Positions 37,101-51,368 of a DNA stretch of 64,000 nucleotides are shown here, in pieces. A program made the position numbers and the translations under genes. The notes beneath the pieces were generated by a model that saw nothing but the letters and a program-made list of their open reading frames with translations, ran no database searches and was not told where the DNA came from. This DNA is from Sycobia sp. Sy_11 (lineage: Eukaryota; Arthropoda; Insecta; Hymenoptera; Epichrysomallidae), in NCBI GenBank assembly GCA_018907035.1, contig JACCIC010000094.1, positions 1,919,001 to 1,983,000 on the forward strand. The letters are read 5' to 3'. Position 1 is the first letter of the stretch. Every line of letters begins with the position of its first letter.

Positions 37101-40100
37101 AAGTCCATGATATTCCACTCATCTCACTGAATTGACCTTCACCTATGAGAGGATTGATTTTGTCAACGTTTTTGTCACTTCTAGAAGTTATAGGGCGACC
37201 TGAACGAGGTTGGTCTGTAACTGATATTTTCGATTTTTAAAACGTGAAAACCACACGTAGACTCTAGTTTTATTGAAGGCAGCATCCGCATAAGCAAACA
37301 TTACAATAGTTTCCGCGACAGATTTTTCCAACAGGAAAAAAAAATTTTACATACGCACATTGCTCTCTACATACGACTATCACGTTTTCTTTCACTATAA
37401 ATATTCCTACGAATCAACCGATACACTCAGAGCCACAGAACTGCGCATACTAACTCGGGAAATCTTTCTCTAACGCACACCCAGACGAACATCGACTATT
37501 TCCGTCCTCTCTCACCTTTACATTACGATTTCTATTACTTGTGGATCCCTCCTTGTTTTTAAGTAGTTTTCATATTTTTTTCATACTTTTTTGTAATTTT
37601 TTTTCTAATTTCAGAAATATAGCTGATGTCGACCAGCTTTATTCTTCATCGTTGCAATCGCTACATAGTGAAGAACAACGTAGACGGTCTTGCACAAGTA
37701 CACGATCTATTGTAATAACTTTCGACCTTTAGTATTAAATAAAAAATAAACGATCGCGCGAACTACATAATTCAGAATACAATAAATATTACTAACCTTG
37801 ATTGGAATCGACGCTGAAAAAGTTCACCCCAACGAAGAACGAAGCGCACCTTCCTTCTTATTCTCACTAAACTGAGCTGCTTCGAAGTTCATTCTCCAAT
37901 ATTCAAATCTCCGAATTTGCAGATGTGCACAAAATTAGGTTATGAATCTATTTTATTACAAATATGAAGGCACACGCAAAATAATTTCGAGAAATAAAAA
38001 ATGAAATAAAATTACCCTAATGAATAAAGATGTCAAAAAACTGTGCACACGTGAGTTTTATTCTCCTTTTTCCAATTTCCAAAATTAGTATTTATTAATA
38101 CTAATTTCCGCATAATAAATACAGATAGCCTTACTCTGTACGTGTTACAAATGATAAAGAAAATATTTAAAAGTGAATAAAATAATTATTTAAAAATTAT
38201 TTAAAACTAAAAAAAACGAAACATTCTCAGAATTACGAAATTTCCTGGAATTTTGTGAGAGAATTTTTAGGGGCGAGCACCTGTTGTCCTGCTGCAATGA
38301 TTTCCATAATATGGTTTAATATACAATTTCCCGCTCAGTATCAGTATCATTTACCAACTGCTATCTTATATTCATACATTTTTTAAAACTATATAGGTTT
38401 GCTCTATTAGAATTTCGATTATAGAAACATACAAAGTTTTTTAATTTTTACATTTTTTGTTTTTTTTGTTTTATTTTATATTTTATGTTTAAATTAATTT
38501 AAAGAATTATCTTTGTTTTGTCTACAATGTGTGAAAGTTCACCCTTTCAATTTTGTAGCAAGAAACTTTACTAGAGGAAAGATTAGAGATTTTTTTTATT
38601 TCTATTATTCTTGCTACACACTTTGTCAGATATTGATGATCTTTGTCTAACTTAACTAATCTTTCCTTCATTATAGAAATATATTTTGAATGACATTTGA
38701 ATGAGACATTGAGGATTTTATAACTCCGTTATCTCAATTAATGCTATTTTCTAATTTCTCCATTTTTTTCTGCTCTTTATAATTATTAATTTTTTGACAT
38801 TAATTTTGCATTATTAATTTTTGATGAAATCTGATGGTTTTCTACTTACAGTTAGCGTAAAATAAAAGAAATTTTTTTATTTATTTACTTATAATGTTTA
38901 TAAACCCTTTACATGAAATTATATAATAAATAAATTCTAATAATTAAAAATTAATCATACCTTCGGACAACACAATAATAATGTACACTAATAACAAAAC
39001 AAAATTGAACATAGCGATTAAAGTTTTATTTTAGGAAATAGAAGGAATATTGTATCAATAACAATAATTAGTTATATATATGACAGTTTTAGATACTATA
39101 AAATACATTAAAATTATGAATTTATTTAAAAATACATATATTAAAATCAGAATTGAACAACGAGATCTATAGAAATGCGTACTTATTTATCACTTTCATT
39201 AAAAAATAAAATTCAGATTTCGGTAATTTGTAACTTGAACAATATGCTTTACAGAAAGTATTAATTTTTGCACCTTTTTAACAGAAAAATTAATCGTTAA
39301 TTTAAAATGTTTCAAAGCTCGTATATCGTTGTTGATAAATCATTTTTAAATACTATCGTGACATTTCTATTATATATTATAAATTTCAAACATGAAAATG
39401 TATATTAAATATACTCTGATGGATTAAAAGTTTAGCTCGAACATCAAGAATGTCTTCGATCCTTATAATACTATAAAAGTATGGTATAATAAATATATAG
39501 TTGAAGAAATCTACAAAATAAAAATTATTTTTTTTATAGTTACGTGCAATAATCCAGACGTAATAATGGGCGAAAGAACTTGGCAAAATCCATATTATAT
39601 CGACGAGAATTCGGTACCATCCTCAAGAAAGCTAACTAGTCTTCGCGTAGGAGAATTTAATAGACAGCGCTGGGGCAGCGTCTGGGGTCAAGATATGTCC
39701 AAGGATTTGCCACCACCTTCATGGCTCGAACGCGGTTTATCAAGGCTAGATCATAATTCTCAGGTATGACATTTTTAGAACTTTGTTCAACATTTAAAAA
39801 TCCGAAGCAAACTAAATTAAATGAAATATTCTAATTGACACTGTTAAAAATAACCTGATATATTAAAACTAAAGCTGCTTAAATGTTGAAGAGTATAAAA
39901 ATTCAGTGGTAAATTTATCAAATCTAATGCCAAGTTTTAAGTGAAATGGTGTATTATTGTAACTTAAAGAGACTTCATAAAAGTGTTTAACAAATTTAAT
40001 AATATATATTTAATTTTGATTCCAGGTTTCTTAAATTTTAAGAAAAGAAACTTAAAATTTAATGAAAGTCAAATAAAATTTAAGTATCACCAATATAGCT

Positions 40101-43035
40101 GGTCCATTTCAAACATTTGCGCATCAACTCTCAGACATTATATATGAAATCAGTTAGTTATAAGCCCAATAAAATTTTAAGTTCATACCATCATATTCGC
40201 GATTTATCTATACCAAACGGCATGTATATGAAGGTAAAATAAAGTGTATGTTAAATAAATGAATGAAAAAATGGTAAAATAAATGAATGAAAAATATTAC
40301 ATTAAATAATTAAAATATATTCAAACACTTGAACAATTTCACAATTTTTCTATGTGAACCATCAACAACCCAAATATGAGATTTACTTTCTAAGACCTGT
40401 GCAAATAAATAATTTTTAATATTAAATTGAATAAGTTAACATTATCAACTGAAAGGAATACGATTTGTACGTTTCGTCCTCGGTTACCTGCTGGGCTCAT
40501 TAGTAGGACGGCAACTAAGCAATTTCTAAAGATACGATGTTTGCTAAAATTATTAAAAAATTATTATATAAAGACAATGAAGTTATCTATGGGAGAAGAA
40601 TATTCTGTTATTATGTTAGGGTATCCCATGATCGAGTATTGAACGTTTTTCAACAATTCTTATTTGCATCGAAAAACTATATATAACAAACAATTTGTAT
40701 TTTAATAAGCTCTGTAGCTTTGGTTAACATTTTTTTTTTAATTTTTCGAAATTTTTCTTATTTTTCGTGGTATTTTAGAAAAAACATTATTTTGATGTAG
40801 TTTTTATAGATTTGACTATGAAGTTCCATCTAAAATCATTGCAATATTCGTTGTAATGAACGGTCCAAAAAAGCAGAAGCGTAGAGTTTTTTAGAAAAAT
40901 CAGAGCCGGAAAAACGCCGCAAGTAAGGCTGCGAAGGCCAGTAACTCGAAGGATACCACCCAGGCAGCAGGCAAAGGAAGGCTACCGACAGGAGATAAAT
41001 CTGGTGATAAACACACAAGCCCCTCACCAGAACATAAGAAGGAAAACCGTTGCAAAGACCAGCAACCGGACGCGCCCAGCAAAGCAGAGGAGGTGAAAAA
41101 TGCTGCAGATAATTACACATACGCAGCAATACCTCCCAAAGATACGGCACCTGTTAATCCTATCAGGGACTGGTCTTGAGAAGTCTTTCAACCCTAGGCA
41201 ATTGAAGAAGATCCAAAGCAGATATCTGAGGTAGACCAAAATGGGTCTCCTTGTAGAAACGGTACCCGAAGCGGGGTTGCAAAAATTGACAGCTTCGAAA
41301 AGCCTTATGGAGCATTTCGAAGTAAAGTCGCCAATAGGGAGAAAGCCGAGACTCATTATCTATGACATGCCTAAGGATACGTCGCCAGATGAGGTGACCT
41401 CGGCCATATACGAGGAAAACGACGGGCTGGCCTTGACAATTGAGGAATTGCCGGAAAACCGGCAAGAGTGACACAGCAACAAACTGGGTGATGAAAGTCA
41501 CCCAGGACATCCGGAGCAAAGATTTTGAAAGAAAAAGATTATACATAGAGTGATTTTCTTGTCGTGTAGACTATCTTAGAAAGACTACCTTAGAATCACT
41601 AGGTGTTACATGTATCAAGGTTACGGGCACATAGCCAAACACTGTAAAGGGGAACAATATTGCTCTCTCTGCAGTTTACCGGGACATGGCAATGGCGCCC
41701 AATATGGGGCGATTATTCGGGAATTGCGGTTTATAATTTTCGCGGGAGATTGCGAGGCGCGTGCGAGTGTTTGATACGTGTGTGTGCAATTTTACGTGGG
41801 AGAGCAAGCGAAATTTATAGTATATTATGTTATTATTTGGACATTTATATTAATTATAAATTGAGAATAATTATTATTAAATCTACTTAATTATATTTTG
41901 AATGGCGAAATTTCATTTTATTGCTATTAATAAACATTAACAATTATTATTATTTCTATAGAAATCATTATATAAAATTATAAAATTATTAGTATTATTA
42001 CTATACGAATATTATACTAAATTAATTACTAAATCATTACTATTATTATCAGAAAAAATAATAATAATTAGTATACAAAATTTACTATTATAATAATTTT
42101 TTTGTTGTTATTTTGGCAGCGTATGTGTCTAGAGTGGTAATAAAATTAAATTTTTTTCTATTTTTTCCTAGTGTACGCAATATATGTATGTGTGAGCGGG
42201 ATGTTGCGTGCGATTGATGAGGAAGATTTCATCGAAGTTTGCAGCGTGATGAGGGAAATTAAAAAACTAGATTTTTATCTAATTTTAGCATTAGTACCAG
42301 CGAGCGTTATAGAGGATACAAAGATAGCTTGTTTACTTTTTTTTCTCAGCAAAGATTTGAATAAACTTTGAAGGAAGAACCTACGTTACCTAGAAAATCT
42401 ATATAGAGGAGTAAAAGAAAGGAAAGGTACAAAAAAAAACAAAAGTCGTGTAGTTGTGCTTTGTTATACATAAACATTTCCGGTCGCACCTAGCTTTCGC
42501 TTTATCGGCTAGTCGTGCTCCAAAACTTTTCATTTTTGCTGATCTTTTCTTTTGGTGCAGATCTGTACATCATTGGGACTTTTGTGGACCTACAGTGTAT
42601 AGTGGGTTCCGAACCACTGTTTATTGCACCATGTATTTCCAGACTAGAGTTATTAACCAGTGTAAAGGCTGGTTTGTTTTATTGCGGTTTCTTATTTTCC
42701 AGTGTATAGACCAATGTATAAAGTCGGTCTACTTGTAAAAATGAATAAATATTTCTATGTACTGCAATAAGGATTGCGAAAATAATTTGTATATTGAACG
42801 GAAGCATAATACAACAAAAAGAGCATACACTTACCATAAAACTGATACCTGCTACTTCCTTAGCAAGCATATTACATGTACCATGTATATATCCATTATT
42901 ATTAAAGTCAGAGGCAACGAGTAAAGTGACGTGGCTAATATTATGGTAGGGCCATAATGACAGTCAAGGGAAACCACGTAAGAGCATTCCTACATCTGGG
43001 TGCCAGAGAAGCGAAGAAAGCCAACACAACTGGAA

Positions 43036-43083
<48 letters not shown>

Positions 43084-44604
43084 CTCCTTACTGAAAGATG
43101 CAATGGGGATTGCAGTCGATGATACCTGCAAAATAAAATTAACCATGAGTAAGGAAAGTAAGTAATGATAACTGCTGAACCGAGCAGGCTCTGCCCTCCT
43201 GTATCAGTTAGGAAGTATATAATAAAGAATACTAACCACCAGGAAGAGAGAAATAGAAAGAGGAATATGCACAGGCAGGAGCATATAGCTGCATACATGA
43301 AAGCAAAGAGAAAGAAATAGAAAGAGATATAAAGAAAAGTACATGCAGAGTAGAAGAGGAAGATGGAAAGGGAGAAATGGAGAGAGTTACGTAAGCAGAT
43401 AAATATAGGAAGATAGAAGGAGAGAGATAAAAATAAAAGCATGCATCCAGAGAAAAGAAGAAAAATATAGAGATAAATGGATGTGGACAGTCAGGCACAC
43501 GCAAAAGAAGATAGACTAGAGAGAGAAAGAGAGAGATATGTAAACAAGGAGCGACAGAGAGGCCAGAAGAGAGACACAACATAACCTCGAAACGGGGAAG
43601 TGAGGCTATAAAAGTCGGAAAGCACGGGCTGCTGTCGCAACAAACACAAGGAAGCAGCACGCTGAGGAAAAATACCGCAACGAAGATATACACACAGAGC
43701 TCAGCAACATCAGCTCAACAATGGAGGAAGGGCGCTTGGAGACGCTGAAAAACACAGAAGAATTAGTAAAAGCCGGAGAGATACACCGTCCGCACAGCAG
43801 ACGGCGCACTGGAAGTAGCAGCTAGCAAGAAGACGGAAGCCGCCGCGGAGAATGAGCGACCGACAGCGTCACCGCTCGTAGTGGCGCTGTACCGAACTAC
43901 CGACGGGGATATATATATAGATATATTCCTCGGGTTAATTCAAACTTGGCGCGCGGCGCAACTCATGAAACGAAATGTGGCCGACGGACAATGTCGGTCA
44001 TAAGAGTAATAATGATACGGAAGGGTCCAGGATTGGCGCAAATCGGAAAAGAAGACTGATAATTGGAGCGTAGCGAAAAGGAGAGCTGTGATTGGAGAAT
44101 CGGGGATGAAGACAAAGAGGACTTCAGAAGATTTTTTGAAGTTTATGAAGGCACCACGTGCAGCGGTCATTGTAAGAATAAAAAGCTAATTTCTCCGCAT
44201 CTCGAGTGATTCATTGTCAGGAAGGGAAGTAGTGCAGAAGGCGGAAGTTTTGCGGCGTGTGTAGTATAACGAGTGGTAGGGAAGAAAATACAGACTAGGA
44301 TTTAGCAGTGCGGAGTGGTGGTGAACGTTACGAACTTTGTATTTCGGGGGGTCAACGCGGAAGACTGAGCGAGCGCACAAGGGGACGCTCTCGTAAATTG
44401 CGGTAGCGGGTGAGTGGGCCTGCTCGCCCTTAAATTAATTATGTATTTATTGTAAATCTTGCGAGCGGGGAAAATTCAGTAGCGGCGGCCACCAAACGGG
44501 GAAGCGAGTGGATGACGGTTGTTAGATGTACTAATTTCGTAATAAAATCACCTGCTTGATAAATGGAAATTTTCTGTTGCTCCTTGTAGTAGTTATGCAT
44601 AACC

Positions 44605-44647
<43 letters not shown>

Positions 44648-44660
44648 TTCTTTTCTTTTG

Positions 44661-44705
<45 letters not shown>

Positions 44706-47700
44706 AATATCAAAATATTAGCCCGAGTTCCCGCCCTGGAAGTAAGAAGCAGAAGCTAGACAAAGTAAGTAGAAGTGAATAATGAGCGGAATATCACACC
44801 TCATTACAAAGAAAATAAACTTATGAGAAAACGTATGAACTAAGGAAGGAAGTAAAAGCGAAGAAGGCGCGATCACTATTGAAATAGGGAGAGATTAGAG
44901 ATACAGGAAAATAGAGGAAAGCAGGTGATGAGAGCATAAGAAAGAAAAATATGAGAGAGATAAAAAGATAACCTATACTAATGGTATACTCACATAACAG
45001 AATACCAACGAAGAAAAGCAAGTTTGAAAAAGAACAAGAAAAAAAAATTAGAATGATACTTGACGCCTGAAGTAGAATAATACTTGAAGTAGAATGATGC
45101 GTACGACGCGTGGGATCTGCTCGCAAAGAGGATGAGGCGCAGAGAGCACGTGGCGAGGAAGGGGTTAGGAGAAACGAACACCGTCGGGTGCGCAGCAAAA
45201 CATAGTCACAATAAAAACCACGATACCCACAGCAGCTCACCACCGAACCAGCTCAACCAAAAAGGAGGCGGAGCCTGGAACAAAAAAACGACTGAGACAG
45301 CGGTAAAACAAACAGCCACGCCAGTACGGCATGCCATACACGGCGAAGCTGAACTGAACATGGCGGCCTCACCACCGGGTCAGGCTGGACGGCCACACGC
45401 ACGACATCAAGTGAGGACCAGAAGCACTACATACAGTGTGTATATAGATAAACAGACCATGTAAAAGTTGAATTTGGCGGGCAGCCAAAAACGACGACGC
45501 GGACACAGAACGGACACCGTACAGTATTAGACGAGTCAAATGGTGCGTATTGGAGGAAGAAGCGGCCAAGAGCGTTGATTGGTCGGCGAGCAAGAAGGTT
45601 GAAGAAGATGGTTAAGAAGAAGAACAGATTTATAATAATCGCCATTGGTGCTGTATATCAGCAAAACGGATTTTTACTATCGATTGCTTAGGGTATTGTG
45701 CGGATGTTCAGAGTGTTCTGGAGAATTTCGTGGGTGAGAAGAGGAGTTGTGAGGAGGGTATAGACAGCGAGTGGGGTGAGTGAACGAGGAGGAGTGGCAA
45801 AGTATCGGGGCTACAGAGGCAGCGTGAGAGAGAGAAAGAGAGGAGAGTAAGCAGCTGAAGAAGACGAGAAAAAACGTGCTCGAGGAGACACCCTCGCACG
45901 AAACGAATCCAGCGGTAGTCGGAAGGGGCCGCAGCCGAAATATTAATTATTAATCTTATATTGCGTACGAAGTCAGAGGGCACCAGGAGCGAATATTATT
46001 GTTCCTATGTGCGCGGCTGTCGAAAGCGGATAAGTTCGTGAATAATTAGCTGTTTTCGTGGGCCAGCCACGCCACGTCGGGCGTACGTGATCGGGTGAGC
46101 TTGGGTGTGACGCGTAGGAGGGGAGGGAAACGGTGCGATGGGTTGTTGCGAAAGAGAGCGGCGCGAGACGGCGACAAAGCGGACATTTTGGCGGCGTAAG
46201 AAATGTAATTGAAGTGTTGCCGTGTCTTATATATACATTTATTATCATCGAACGAAATAAAATTTGTATCAGAGTTATTTTATAAAACCAGTTCTTTTTT
46301 AATCTTTCCCGAGAATATACACCACAGGCACTTTCCCCACGTCCTCATTCCTGAATACCTCGCTCCAGAATAGATGGGGATTATCCAAAAAAGAGACGGC
46401 GGTGAGGGGAAAATTTATCATCCAGGTAAGCTGTCACCAACGTTATAATATATTTTCCAATTTATATGATTGCTATTGTATATAATTGCCATTGTATATA
46501 TTTGCCAGTGTATATAATTAGAGTTTTAATAAATTACCTTTTGCCAACTGTCATTTCCCTACCTACCTATTCAGGTTCCTCTTTTATCTCTGCTTCTAGC
46601 AGATTTTCGATTGATTCTATCAATTCCTTGATCTGACGTAAAACTACGAATACCGCACAACAACAAGAGTGCAACCAACCCGCAAAGACGTAAAACTACG
46701 GAAGCTCAAGAGGAGCACGCCCATCAAGAAGTGTTAGAGAAGGCAGATTATGTGGAGAACGACCGTCCCCAACGACGTAAAACTACGAAAGAAGAGAAAG
46801 AGGAAGTCAACATCATCGAAGACCGTTCGCAAAGACTGGAAAATATGAAACCGGCAAATGAGGAAGAAGAGGGATACGTATCAGAAGCGGCCTCATACAA
46901 GACTGGACCACTAGGCCGTTCGAAATCTCGGAACCCGAGATAATCGGACTAGCGCGCGATACTCTGTAAATATATGGATATATATATTCATAAGATATTC
47001 GAAAAGCGAAATAATAATTTATTATTTTATTTAGTTATATGTTATAGGGAATCTACACGGAGATCCCGATTGATAAATAATTATTAATTATTTCTTTTAC
47101 AATTTTTTTGTATTTTTCTTAAATAGAATAAACTATATATTATTTTTTTTAGTAAAAACTTTACGAGTTTAAGTTATTCACCTAAATCTTCGGACTACCA
47201 ATCCTGATACGCTCCTCCCTCTTCAATGGAACCCTAATAGTATAATAAAAATTATAAGCAGAGTGGAGACGGAGCGTTACAGACTTATAACAGCTTTGAT
47301 TTGTTATAAGTGGCTGCTACGTGGACAGTGCGTACTATAATAGAGATGCAAGATGTTGAGAATGGTGGGAACAAGATGTGTGAATAAGAATTGAAAACAA
47401 CATTTTGAAACTAAAACAATCTCTTTATGGACTAAAAATCAGCCCCAAGCGCTGGAATATTAAATTCACCGAGATAGCAAACAAACTACGTTTCGTGAAT
47501 AGCGATCTCGATCCATGCCTTTTTACAAAGTTAAACGAACGTAAAATAACGGTAATGTTGCTGTATGTCGACGATGTTCTTATAATGGGAAACGACGATA
47601 CCGAAATTAATCACACTGTAAAGGATCTAGGAAGCGAGTTCAAAATGAAAACGTTTGAAAAACCAAAAGAATTTCTCGGAATTAGTATAGAACGTGACTT

Positions 47701-50700
47701 GAATAAACGTATAATACAGTTATCGCAAACCAAGTTTATTGATAATATTTTAAATCGATTCGGTTTCGTGCTATAAGATATAACAGCGTTAGACCATTCC
47801 ATGGTGCCTGCCGCCTGGTGCCACCAGGTGCCACACTCTTCCGAGTATACGCGCAGACGATATTGTTTTATAAACAAATTGTAAGATTTACCTTTATATT
47901 TGCCGGCATTGGAAATCGGAATTATTTCACGGGCCTGCGTAATGCCAAAGTAATAGGGAACTTGCTGCATTGAAAAAATATAATGCTTTTTATTTTTTGT
48001 AGCAATTAAATACAATTATTTTTAACACATCTGCTAATTAATAATTAAGCTTGAATAATAATTTTAAGGTTTAAATGGAATTTAGATATCTAAGCAAACT
48101 ATTTATATTGGTTCAAATAGAAATTATGTCATATCGCGATGACAAGTCAAGCATAGAAAATCGTATCATGAAGTCATCTCGGACATTCATCAACATTCAG
48201 AAAGTTCTCTATATTTGGTGGAATCAGCACGGTCTAATTCATTATAAGCTTTTCCAAAAAAAATGAGACTATCGCGAGGCATCACTATCGATTTCAATTG
48301 AGCCATTTAATTCCAAACCTAAACGAAAAAAGGATGCTATGTAAGTAAAGATATGACAACCTTGATGACAAGTTCTGCCCAATCCGTCGTATTCATCTAA
48401 CACCGATCAATCCGATTTTCACCTATTTCGTTCAATGGAACACGGCCTAGCTGACCAGCCCTTTCATTCTTATGAAAAAAATTAAAAATGGATCATCTGT
48501 TAGTCTCAAAAGAGATATCGGTTTGCCAATGTGGAATTGATGTATTGCTAGAAAAATGGGAGAAGGTAGTCCCGAACGATTGACAATATTTTGAATGAAA
48601 TGTTTTTATTCCTTACATTTTAAATAAAACTTTTAGTTTATAAAAAAATTCATCGTATGTGAATATTTTCAATTTATGAATATGTCTGTACCTTCAATTA
48701 TAATAATAAAAAAGATTACAATTTAACAGTTCAAAATATCGTCAGATTGTTACAGAAGATTATATATGTCGATTCTGTCTTCTTAATAGTTGTTTCTATT
48801 TAATATTATAAAAATGTTTATAATAATAATATGCATTATTGATTTTATAATGTTTATTTTAAATAATATCAATAAAGGTATTACGTGCAATATAAAAGTA
48901 TTAAATTTTTATTACTTAATTTTAATTATATTCTCTTATATGTATGAAAAGTTTAATGAAATTTAATCTTAATCAGGGAGAAGAAGAAGGAAGGAAAACA
49001 AATTTTTATACATTACCTTACATACTCTCACTTTTTATATACAAAGTATTCAAACACATCCTTATTTTTCCCCCAACTCTCATCGACCGGCACGACAAGG
49101 ACAACAAAGTGAAATTCCTAGTCATAGAATACGATGGAAAATGATATATTGTAAAGGATTAATGAAAACCTTTATTTATGTACAAGATCCGAATTGACTT
49201 GTTTACAAACAGTAATTAAAATCTTCAAAAAAGTGTGATAATACTGTATGAAATACTATACATAAAAAATTCTTCGACCATATAGTATATACATGGACGA
49301 TATCGTATTCAAAAATGGCTCTCTTAAGAATACTTCCTGTTTTTCAATCCATGTATGAGGATATTATACATGGGTTTTGAAAGATGAAAGAACGGATCAA
49401 GGAACATCATTTATGTAGGTTATGTAAAGTTGAACGCGTGCCTTGCAAATTAATTTTATATTTCTACTATTTGCTCACCAGGGAAAACTAAGTGCCAAAA
49501 TTACTGGTGTTTTTAATTCGTTCAAATTTTTTTGAAGGTTTTATCCTTAAATTAACCCCTAATTCCTCGTTTATGAAAAATCTTATATCCAAAACCAATT
49601 TCACTTATTGCTGGCAACGTCAAAAATTAGAACATTGTTTTTCTCTTTTCTCCTCCAGTTACTCATCTTTCTTTCTTTTTATCCACTCTTATTCGCCCCT
49701 GTTATAGTCTAATGAACTCTTATATTCATAAAGAAAACAAACGTTTTTAACGATTTTCAATTTAATTATTGATGTTTTCATTTGCTTAAATAATTAGTGA
49801 TGGAGTGACAAAATAGTAAAATATTTGTTATTGTCATTATTATTTTCTCAAGAAGAAAATGAAATAAAATGTTATATTAAATTATTTACAATTTTCAATG
49901 GGTCATTGCTGTTTTTATCAACTCCTGTATTTGATATTATTAACTAAATAATTTTTCTTCGACTATAAAAAAAGTGCCATCTAGTAAACATTAGGAATAA
50001 AATTTTTTAAAAAATTAATCTTTTTTAATTATAAATATGGCTTTTGTTACATTTGAACAAATGCTTTATAATTCGTATACATATAAGATTTTTAATGTAT
50101 TTTTTAAAATAATTGATGACAATACTCATATATCCTATTAAAAATAAATTTTTAATCGTGGAACAATAATTTATACTCGGTTATAATATATCTATATCGA
50201 TGTGTTACCAGAATTAATTTATTGATATAATAAATGTGATTGATTCTTTAGGTTTTAGTAATCAATCACGATAGTGCGAGTAGTCCAGATAATTCAACAA
50301 CGGGTTCCTCTGGATCAGACACGAATAAAACGTATCTCAGGGGTCAAAATTTACCCATTGACGCTGACATTTTGCAAGAACGAGAAATAAAAAGACAGAA
50401 AGCCTTAGAGCTTCAAACAGTTATTAAGCAGCAACTAGAAGAACGAGAGAAGAGAAGAAAGGAAGAGCGAGAGAAGAAATTAATAGAGGAGCGTGCCGAA
50501 GAAGAGAGAATCCAACGAGAGAGAGATCTTGAAAAGAAAAGGTCTGTTATATAATTCTTATATTTTTGTGCGACACTGTATGCGAATTTCAATTTTGATA
50601 TACGATAGCTTATAATTAATCCTAAATGACTATACCATTTTCTAAAGAATATTATTCATAAATATTAACAAGACTTATTCCTTTTTTAATATTATAAATT

Positions 50701-51335
50701 TTTACTTTCTGATAAACGTATTTGCATTTGTTATAAACAGTAGAAGATTGTAGTACGAAGGTATTTAACCATTTTTCGCACAAGTATCGGTATGTTCTGA
50801 AACACATAAATACATTATTGAATATTACAGTAGAACTTATTATAGGAATTATAGGAATTATTATATTATATTAGGACGGAATAGATTTGTATTATATATA
50901 CGAAGTTATATTATAAGATATTTATATTTATAACACGCATAATTAATATTATATATAAAAACGTAGCAATTCAGAATTATTATTTATATATGAGTTCGGG
51001 CGATTTTTTAGATTCGAAGAGGAGCAACGGTGCCTACGTGAAAAGGAAGAAGCCAAGCTAAAGAAGAGCAAGGCAATGCAGGATGTTTTGGCGTCTGCTG
51101 AGCGCAAAGCCAAAGAAGAGAAGGAACAGCGCCGCGTTAGGCAGAACAATGAGCCGATCGAGAAGCGAGCCGATTCGGAATACAGCGGCAGTAGTAGTTT
51201 GATATTGTCAAAAAATGAAGAGGTGTCAGGATTTTCAGACAAGGAAGCCAGGCAAACGATCAGTTGTCACGGTTGTTCCGCAACTACGGAGACGCGGTAA
51301 CATTTCCTTTTGTATACGATCATGATATGCGCTTA

Positions 51336-51368
<33 letters not shown>

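Larger units (their letters stand above)
21291..39539 (+). other. Intron 4, 18.2 kb, transposon-filled
   Basis: Holds most of the mobile elements in the window: the 24.2-31.1 kb inverted repeat with the Gypsy-type element, a tRNA-derived repeat, a Mutator-like element, the 35.1-kb mariner, a small hairpin element and another mariner remnant. The phases of exons 4 and 5 fit each other directly, so no missed exon is required. The stretches at 21.3-22.2, 22.7-24.2, 33.9-35.1 and 37.8-39.5 kb are AT-rich with nothing recognisable apart from a TA tract at 23039-23087 and an AATAC tract at about 34416-34440. Confidence 0.65.
39764..50251 (+). other. Intron 5, 10.5 kb
   Basis: Contains the X-Y dispersed repeat, a non-LTR gag fragment, a purine-biased block, Copia and mariner fragments and several TA tracts (43042-43079, 44609-44640, 44662-44702). 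The stretches 41.9-43.0 and 48.7-50.2 kb show no recognisable feature. Confidence 0.65.

Noticed and set aside
37541..37732. 63-residue frame preceded by CTAATTTCAG, possible exon
   Set aside because: It has an in-frame stop and is not needed for the phase between exons 4 and 5; no motif.
42990..43693. Two 150-residue minus-strand frames rich in Leu, Ser and Phe
   Set aside because: Typical artefact of a purine-rich opposite strand; no domain or splice support.
45132..45464. 110-residue plus-strand frame
   Set aside because: Low-complexity, His/Thr/Pro-rich, no motif; lies in the biased block and could be leader sequence.
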